DNA from: Owenia fusiformis
Lineage: Eukaryota; Annelida; Polychaeta; Sabellida; Oweniidae
Length of the DNA stretch: 64,000 nucleotides
Direction: 5' to 3'
Assembly: GCA_903813345.2 (NCBI GenBank)
Contig: CAIIXF020000003.1
Location: 1,516,109-1,580,108, forward strand
In this document: in pieces, positions 56,700 through 64,000 of the stretch
How positions within the stretch are numbered: position 1 is the first letter of the stretch
Layout of the letters: every line of letters starts with the position of its first letter
Position numbers and translations under genes: made by a program
The notes under the pieces: model-generated
Database searches by the model: none
The model's input: only the letters and a program-made list of their open reading frames with translations
What the model was told of the DNA's origin: nothing

Positions 56700-57560
56700 A
56701 ATGATGAACATTGTAAATACAACCAAATGTAATTATATGTACATGTATATATTATAGTTGGAGAAAATGGATCTACTAGGTGGGTACAAACTACAAAACA
56801 CTTTAAGTTACATTTAAAAATTGATTTACACAATCTTCATGCAGGAAGGTTGTAGATAAAGCATAATAAAAAAAACATGATGTACATGTAGCCTACTTAT
56901 AATTGCAATTATAATTAAGTGTGCCTGTAGCACAAAATCCCACGTGACAAGTCTTGCCATGACGTGCAAAGAGTTATCTAGACTATTGACACGCTCTTTC
57001 CACGCCAGCTCTATGCACGTCTTGACACTTCTAGAAATCTCTAGATACAACGGAGTTCCTAGACTAGCTTGACACGTCTAGAAATTACTAGAAATTCCAC
57101 AGTTGATGCAGTGCCCAGATGAAAGAAAAGACAGCCAGCTTACTTACAGGACCTTTATGTTATTTCAGATAAGATGAGCTCCAAGAGACGACATGATTCG
57201 CCATCATAGGGACGGATATATAGCTAAAAAAAATGTCAAGCTTAGTGTGAGGAACAGTCTCGTAGGACACTCTTGTCATACCTTATGACAAAATGTTATT
57301 TCAATTGGTCTATTTTGATGTGACAAACCAATACTTTTATTCAAACGGATGAATGCATAGGCAGGTCCCAAACTGCATTTGTTTGGTGTGTCAACTGTAT
57401 TGTAGTATTGTAGTTCAATTTTCGGAATATACACTTTATTAAGTGTCACCCATTTCATGTATTTTATTTTTGTGTGTTTTTTAAACAAATAAATAAACAA
57501 ATAAATAAACGAGAAGGAAGATAACAAACTTCCAGACACATACTGTATCTACTTGGCTAG
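56700..57560. other. No gene seen
   Basis: Short open frames only. Near 56940-57090 the words CACGTC, GACACG and TCTAGAAAT recur in both orientations without forming a clear element. Confidence 0.4.
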
Positions 57561-57569
57561 TTTCTCAAT

Positions 57570-57680
57570 AAACGTGAGGGTGAGGATGAGAATGTAAGAG
57601 ATGTAGGAAGTGAACAGAATGAGATCATCAAAGAAAACACAAGTGAGGAAGATGGCAGTGATTTTGATTTTTTGAAATGA
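57570..57680 (+). CDS. Possible acidic ORF tail
   Basis: The frame REGEDENVRDVGSEQNEIIK, then ENTSEEDGSDFDFLK, ends at TGA. Its composition is like the acidic exon at 53357. No upstream splice site was convincingly placed. Confidence 0.25.
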   Translation, partial: KREGEDENVRDVGSEQNEIIKENTSEEDGSDFDFLK

Positions 57681-57830
57681 TACATTATTTTCAAAAACTT
57701 AAGATTGAGAAGTATCCCATCAATAGTTTCTATATGCCCAACGTGTCATGAAATCATCAAAAATTACATAGCTGTATTTCAGATGATAAGAAACATGACA
57801 GCTATTGTATAAATACTTTCCTTAAACACT

Positions 57831-58070
57831 CAGAACACCAAGGGACATTTCATCCATACTGAAGTCATTACAATATTTGTTGAAGAAAAATTGAAAAATA
57901 ATTGATAACCAATACTCATTACATCAAAAATAGTTGTAGATACTAGTACTCATAAAAGATAGAGTATTCAGTCTTAAAATGTGGGATAGATAAAATCCAG
58001 TCTTGAAGTCCATAGGCAATTCAGAGGGTCAACATTTGCAAAGCCTTCATCATAATCCATAAAAGACATT
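57831..58070. repeat. Dispersed repeat, copy 2
   Basis: It matches 2433-2660 word for word over much of its length (AACACCAAGGGACATTTCAT; AAAATAGTTGTA; GATAAAATCCAGTC; GAGGGTCAACAT), same orientation, with small insertions. Confidence 0.7.
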
Positions 58071-58424
58071 AAGATTGAAAGATATCTTGTTTATTACTCC
58101 TTTTCCAAAGGCGAAAAACTGTAAAAACTGAAGAAACCCTGAATCAACAAGTACAGTATATGCAATGAATTCATTATATTCAGTCTTAACTTTCAAAAGT
58201 GATAATACACAATGATATATTTACAACAAATTTCATATTTCTATTTCCCCTTTAACTTGAGCTGTTGAGTGAATAAAGAATTCCTATTAATTTCCTTTGA
58301 AAATAACCTCTAATACCTCAAAATTAGAATATGCACATTAAATTTAACTATAGCAAAATATCTAGTAAAAGAAAAAAAAATACTATAAGACTTGATATTT
58401 CACTTTTCATAATTTTATATAATG

Positions 58425-58427
58425 TCT

Positions 58428-58488
<61 letters not shown>

Positions 58489-58536
58489 ATAACTAACTAA
58501 CTAACTAACTAACTACCTAACTAACTACCTAACTAC

Positions 58537-58570
<34 letters not shown>

Positions 58571-58582
58571 GACTAACTAACT
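58425..58582. repeat. (CTAA)n microsatellite
   Basis: About 38 tandem CTAA tetramers with few interruptions (CTAC, CTGA, AATA). Confidence 0.97.
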
Positions 58583-58708
58583 TAAAGTAGCAACCAATTA
58601 AATTCTCTCATCTGACCAATTTGCAGGTCACTTGTCAAAATGTGCTCGCACCAGATTTTTGAGCTCAAATAATAAGACACTTACAACCTCAGCTCACATT
58701 CATGTTGA

Positions 58709-59370
58709 ATGGCAAGGACAAAAACAACAAAGAGAAAATATCCTGAAGTAGTTACAGACATGGAGAACAAAGACCCAGTAAGGTACCTTTGCCTGAACTG
58801 TGACAAGAGTTTTACGAGACGTAGTACCCTCAAGAGACGCTTGATTGACTTTCAAGTGTACTGGATTACTGCTGATAAAACTGACGCAATGGAATGTATT
58901 AAGGGTGGGGTCTACGGATCTCAGATAATGACGTGGAGGTTAAGTAATCCAATCATAACTCTTCCCTTGGTGATGCTTAATCGAAAGAGTGAACTAGAAG
59001 CCTCCTAGAAACGGAGTAGGAAGGTGCACCGCATATAGAAGAAGTACCCGAGGACGATGGTGCATATACCTCGAATGCACCTGTAACATCTCAACAAGCA
59101 TAGTTGACAGCTGCAACATCAGCACCTATGGCCCCTAATACACATACATTGGATAGTATTCGGATTACAATAAGCAATTTGGGTGCAGTTTCCCACATGC
59201 TAGTTCCTGCACCAGTAATAACCACTAGGCAGCCAAAACATTCCCCTCATTACAACACAAGGCCTAGCATTTTCCAAAAACCATCCATTCTAGAACAAGC
59301 TACAGACAATATAATTGCGACACCGACTCAGCCTAACAAGACAATATGTGGCATTAAAATATTATTATAA
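58709..59370 (+). pseudogene. C2H2 zinc-finger-like ORF, broken
   Basis: The ATG at 58709 opens MARTKTTKRKYPEVVTDMEN and then YLCLNCDKSFTRRSTLKRRL, a C2H2 finger start in which the first zinc-binding His appears to be replaced by Arg (KRRL for KRHL). The frame ends at 59008. A related frame continues after it (EEVPEDDGAYTSNAPVTSQQ, stop, then Thr/Pro-rich sequence to 59370). Stops and the missing ligand suggest decay. Intact paralogues would be needed to identify it. Confidence 0.45.
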
Positions 59371-61340
59371 GTTCAGTTGTTTTGAAAGTTTCACACACAA
59401 TACTTTTTCACTTACATGCAATACAGTGAGTGATGACATCATAGTGAACCATGTAAATTAACAAATAGGCAATTACGTTTCTGCATGGGGTAAATGCATA
59501 TAATTAAAATATGTATCTAAGCTCAGTGAACTTGGACTTACTGTCTGGCCAAATACTGTTTTGAAAACTGTGGATATATGGCTAAAACACAGAATTCTCA
59601 GGTAAAAGATTATATAAATGATACTCTTACGAACTTTCTTTCTTCCATTTCTAATCATCAATGTAAGTGACACCTGCCTCTTTTGTGGAATGAAGCTCAC
59701 TATGATTCTTGTATGAGCCCAGATATTTAAGACATTTTCCCTCTAAGTCTTTGAAGACTTATAGATCAATATGTTGTTAATTTTATTGGCCTATAAAAAG
59801 AGAATATCATTTTACCCAAAATCTGGCTGACCAGTCAATGTTTGTTGATGCAGAACCAGTCCATCTATATAACCTATATTATTGGTTTCAATCAGCCAAT
59901 CTCTAAATATCTCCCGAAAAAAACGGGATTTGGCGAGATTTCAAAGCTTACTTGAAAAAAGTTTATTATCCAAAATACTTCTTTCATTGGTATGCTTGGT
60001 TTTAAAACTTATTTTCTTCTTGTAGGCATTAATAAGGAAATATACAGCAAACAGGCCTGTTCTTGTTTACATATACTTCGTATTAATTGCCTGTACAAGA
60101 TACAAGAACATAACTTAGGAGGAATGCCTGTTTGTAAGTCGCTCCCCCAATGACAAACAAGGCAACAACATGCCACTATATTTTCAGGTATTTTTGTAAT
60201 AGTTAATATGTACATCTATTACTATTACCTAGAACTATTACCTAGAACAAAAGTGTAAGTTTTAATACACATGCTAAGCTTAGTACTACAAGAGACACAT
60301 GTAAAGATAGAGTTTCTCCTTAGTAAATTGTTCTTTGCATCATAGAAAGATGTTAATTCATTTCCGTGTCTCAATATCTGCACCATCAATTTACCTGTAG
60401 CCCCCCCCCATGTAATTATTACAAATGCACATGTTATTACAAAAATAATAAACATGTGATTATCAACTATTCGTATTTTTAAAAAAAAACATCATTATAC
60501 TATGCATAGGTAAATGCAGTAGGTGGCCACAAGAGGGATGTTGCTGATGTAAAAAAGAAATAGGGTGATCTAAAACGATATGCAAAAGAAAAAAGGCGAA
60601 GAAGTCGAAATGCAAAAAAACGGGCGAGGGAAGACCAAACATCCCAGTAATTTCTGGAAAGAAAAATAATATCACTGATGGGAAAACAAGGGTGGCTGGA
60701 ATACAAGGTGCAGTGGACACATCAAACTGTTGTCTGAAAACATCAACATCTGGGAGAAAATCGCTGACAATGCGGTCAGTTTAATACATATTGATTCGAA
60801 CCTTAGTTTTATACACATATTAATGGAATTCTAGTTTCTGCCAGAAACAATCAAATTTAAAACACAACATTTATTTCATTGTGAAAACTAGCATGATTGT
60901 ACAAAAAAGAGAAAAGTATTTATAAATTTTTGTATTCAAAAATATAATGCTTTAAGTTATGTTTGTAGAAGGATGACATTGGGGCTCATGGAGCTATGAA
61001 AGATACATGTAAACAAGTTTGAAGGTAAACATTAGATAATGATCAGGTAATAACATAAACAGTACAGGTCACGCCGAGGGTCTCATTTTAGTGCATCACA
61101 GCACACTATCTTGGTACATCTATTGGTGCATTGACGCAACCAATTCAGTGTCACTTTGTGAAATGACGGAGATCAGTGCAACAGACTACAGTGACAAGAT
61201 TAACCATAGCCATGCGAAACCTAGATTTGATTAAAATCAGATGTTTCTGATTCGTCCACATGGATTGCAGCCGCACTCCACACTTGAATGAGTACTCAAC
61301 CACCAAGATTATTATAAATTCTCAAATCAGGACTTTATTT
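59371..61340. other. No gene seen
   Basis: AT-rich sequence. Overlapping minus-strand frames at 60463-60720 are hydrophobic low-complexity products without motif support. Confidence 0.4.
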
Positions 61341-61344
61341 CACA

Positions 61345-61581
61345 GTGCCTTTGTTTATCATCTGTTTATCATCCGCATTATACAATATCCATTCCAGAGG
61401 ATTGCTTCACAATGACATCAAAGTGAACAACTATTGCCTCACCACTAAAACAGAAGGGAAACTCATTGATTTTGGCCTATCTTCTTCACTCACAGCCTCT
61501 TGTCTTCTAGAATGGAATGGCAGCAGGACACCCTTGGATAACACCCGAAGTTCAGGAAGGACCAGCATCGGTCCAAAGTGA
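61345..61581 (+). pseudogene. Second HNDIK kinase fragment
   Basis: The frame contains ALYNIHSRGLLHNDIKVNNY (catalytic loop, HND in place of HRD, with NNY following) and KLIDFGLSSSL (DFG), then loses similarity at a probable frameshift and stops at 61581. The N-lobe is absent upstream. The shared HSRG[IL]LHNDIK word shows it belongs to the same family as the kinase pseudogene at 55430, but the rest is diverged, so this is not a recent duplicate. Confidence 0.65.
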
Positions 61582-61794
61582 TCTGTATTCACTTGGGAAT
61601 TTCTAAGAACATCGGTGACAGTACCTCTTTCTGAATAAACCTACTAACTCTAATTAACTTGACTGATTTTTCTTATTTAATGTAAATTGAAATAGGAGGG
61701 CAATAAGGGAATATAGAATACACCTTCCTAAAATCATTAAAAGATGAACACCTAAATAGTATGAAATATTTGTACAATATTATTATTATTTCAG

Positions 61795-62271
61795 ATGGGG
61801 AATCGTTGTTCACTGAGGGATTGATGGGTATTCACGATTGGCAACAATCCTACAAGCATCAACCAATGACAGAGCAAAAACAGTATATGAATTGTTTAAG
61901 AGAAGCTGTACGTGAAATTTATTGGCCATCGAGGGTAAGAACTGATTTTGGCAGGGAGAATAATTTGGTGGGGGAGGAAATTATGCAACGGAGAGGGGGA
62001 AGAAATTATGCAACGGAGAGGGGAGGGCAGGGGAACTTGGTTGCAAGGAAGCTCTGTCAACAATCCAAAGATTGAATGATTTTGGAAAGATATGAGGAGC
62101 TTTTGTTTAAACTTTTACATTAACATTTTTAGAAGCTTTGAAGAAGAACGGAGTCTTGACATAAATAGTACACAACATATGTTTGCTCTTCGAGCAACTT
62201 TCCTTCCTATTTTGAATGACAATCTTAGAGAATCCTTAGATTGTCAAACATATGATTCCACCATTAGATGA
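61795..62271 (+). pseudogene. Retroviral-type integrase core remnant
   Basis: After ATTATTTCAG the frame includes CLREAVREIYWPSRVRTDFG with RENNLV, the 'PSRVRxDxGxEN' segment holding the second catalytic Asp of an rve-type integrase family common in repetitive metazoan genes. A purine repeat (GGAGAGGGGGAAGAAATTAT) follows and the frame is lost at 62075. The continuation NPKIE-stop-FWKDM (catalytic Glu region) and FALRATFLPILNDNLRE lie in shifted frames to a TGA at 62269. It is broken by a stop and frameshifts. The first Asp is not evident. Confidence 0.6.
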
Positions 62272-63575
62272 GGAAAAAAAATTGATGGTATCCATAAAGG
62301 GTAACCATTTGTTAACATTAATAAACACAATTTTACAAACACATGTTAATATGATATAATAATCTACATCTGAAATAAATACATTATTTTAACTTTATCA
62401 TGCGTATTATGTATTTTTACTAATTAGGTATAACAGGGGAGGTATTCCTTCCTTTAATAACATTTTATTAATCACTTTCCTGTTACTTATAAGTCAGGGT
62501 TGTTACAGGAACAATAGGTAGTGTTGAGGAAAATTCCTGATTGTGAAATCAAGGTATGTACATGAATCAGGTTTTCACTTTCAGTTTTCATTTTGAACTT
62601 TTTCTTCAGTTTTGTTTGCTTCTCAGTAAAAATAGGAAACAGACATTAAAAGAAATACAACTAGCATATGGTGAATCATAGATTGAAATTAGAAAAATGG
62701 TAATCTTAGAGGACCACATGTCACTTTGAAGGAGGCAATGGAAAGTCCCAAGAAAAGGCGAATGACAGTATCAGGCACTGTAAAGAATGTCAGTCTATTT
62801 TGTTCATATTTTATCGTACAACCATATTCTTAGGTCATGTAATGAATGAACTGTAAGTATAAAAAATATATAACTGATTAATAATTGCATCAGGTTGAAA
62901 ATTGAACATGGAAAATAAATTAAATCAAGACAAGATTTTCAACCTATTCATAGTTATAGTAAAAATACAGTGAATATTCTGAAAATCATTATTATTAAAT
63001 TATTGTTTTACTTAATTATATTACAATTGAACAAGTATAACATTGATTTCAAATGAAATGGATATTTCATTAATTCCATGCTATTTTCTGACAATGTGTA
63101 GGTTAGATACAATGCTGTTAGTTGTAACTATGGAATAGGCATGTTAGACAATTGGAAGATCGATCTTCTGGATTTCCACAAAGAACATCATACCACATAC
63201 TGACATTGCTGTCCAATTTCTTGCATGTATATTATGTGCTAGATAATGATATGCAGGGTGGTCATTAAGTTTTGGGAATTGGTCTGCCATTTCAAGATTT
63301 TTAGGGGGGGAAGCCTACCCGCCTATAGGAAAATGGACAATAAAGGTAATATTAGGCCCCTATCAATTCAATCAATTTAACTATCAATTCCATTGGATGA
63401 TTGGATGGTTTAAATCGTTACTAAGATGCTCTAGCAGGTGGAATTGGCCCAGAATTTTAGTTGAAATATGTTTTTAAATAAGTTAAATAAGGTGTGATAA
63501 TATAAAATATAAGGCTACAGTAAGTACATAAAAAATAGACTTACAGTGGTGATTATGCCTGAAGTCACATCGGCA
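62272..63575. other. No gene seen
   Basis: AT-rich stretch with no domain, no inverted-repeat ends and no tandem repeats that I could detect. Confidence 0.4.
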
Positions 63576-63579
63576 CGGT

Positions 63580-63775
63580 CTGAGAAGTGCGCGATCGGCC
63601 TACTGATGGGCCGCCGATGGGCATTCCGATCGGCATTCCGATTGGTATGCCGATGGGCGATGGGTATACCGATGGGCGATGGGTATACCGATGGGCGATG
63701 GGTATACCGATCGGCACACCTATCGACATGCCTATTGCTCCATCGGCACCTCGGTCGGCACATACATAATGTAAT
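63580..63775. repeat. CCGATCGG / GATGGGTATACC minisatellite, locus 3
   Basis: The core is three perfect copies of the 19-bp CGATGGGCGATGGGTATAC, flanked by diverged CCGATCGGCA, CCGATTGGTATG and GCACCTCGGTCGGCAC words. It shares the self-complementary CGATCGG theme with the arrays at 18501 and 39276. Open frames on both strands are artefacts. Confidence 0.85.
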
Positions 63776-64000
63776 GATAATACCGTCTGCACTGGTCGAT
63801 CGTATAACACAGATCAATAATTAAAAGCTAAATTAATTGTTTTGCATAATGCGATCTTTGTCTTATCTTCATCCTAGGTCTTATATAATTTTATGCTTAA
63901 ATCATCAGAGTTAGTTTACAAGATCAATGGATATAATTACACAGTCACATGTACTTTGTTATTAAATTCAGAAACGTTTATGGCCGGCGCGTATTGTCGG

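Noticed and set aside
63515-63824. Overlapping GIPIGIPIG-like and MPIGMPIG-like frames
   Set aside because: They are products of the CCGATCGG/GATGGGTATACC minisatellite in several frames on both strands.
1-64000. tRNA, rRNA or snRNA genes
   Set aside because: I scanned by eye for GGTTCRANNCC-type boxes and cloverleaf stems and found nothing convincing; GGTTCGAA words in the satellite have no A-box partner. A covariance search could change this.

Overview
This window is intron-bearing, AT-rich metazoan DNA dominated by repeats. GT-AG introns, TATA and CCAAT boxes, a histone-type RNA 3' hairpin and remnants of many animal transposon classes point to an invertebrate, probably aquatic. I cannot name the phylum from sequence alone. 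There is one 500-N assembly gap (18001-18500).

Layout. 1-880: two copies of a 443-bp repeat rich in AGGTCA half-sites. 881-2780: non-coding, with a retroelement scrap and a dispersed repeat. 2780-18000: about 15 kb of complex satellite in ten units of about 1.3-2.0 kb. Nearly every unit carries a perfect AGGTCA-A-AGGTCA element, a CTATCC-type pyrimidine block and a palindrome. 18501-21580: a CCGATCG minisatellite, small inverted-repeat elements and a 184-bp tandem array. 21598-34454, minus strand: the best gene. I could follow it through 11 exons whose splice phases all agree, giving 697 codons and a stop. The product has a conserved-looking N-terminal module, a basic region, an SPPRST repeat tract and a C-terminal BEN-like domain. 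Its large first intron hosts several MITEs, including one with piggyBac-type ends.

35200-36460, minus strand: an intact Tc1-type (DD34E) transposase of 337 aa. It sits in a transcription unit that looks like a replication-dependent histone gene: TATA box, CATTCG cap motif about 30 bp downstream, 28-nt leader, no intron, 52-nt trailer, a consensus histone stem-loop, and a purine-rich downstream element. This is the most unusual feature here.

36460-64000: a graveyard of mobile-element and expanded-family pieces. It holds a RAG1-N-terminus-like zinc-binding ORF with a stop, a Penelope-type reverse transcriptase scrap, a LINE C-terminal fragment next to a PIF1-type helicase fragment, and a piggyBac transposase fragment. 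It also holds a Mutator-type transposase remnant, two broken protein kinases sharing an HNDIK catalytic loop, a broken C2H2 zinc-finger ORF and a broken integrase. Between them lie MITEs, foldback elements and minisatellites. Apart from the BEN-like gene and the transposase, I see no gene that is clearly intact.
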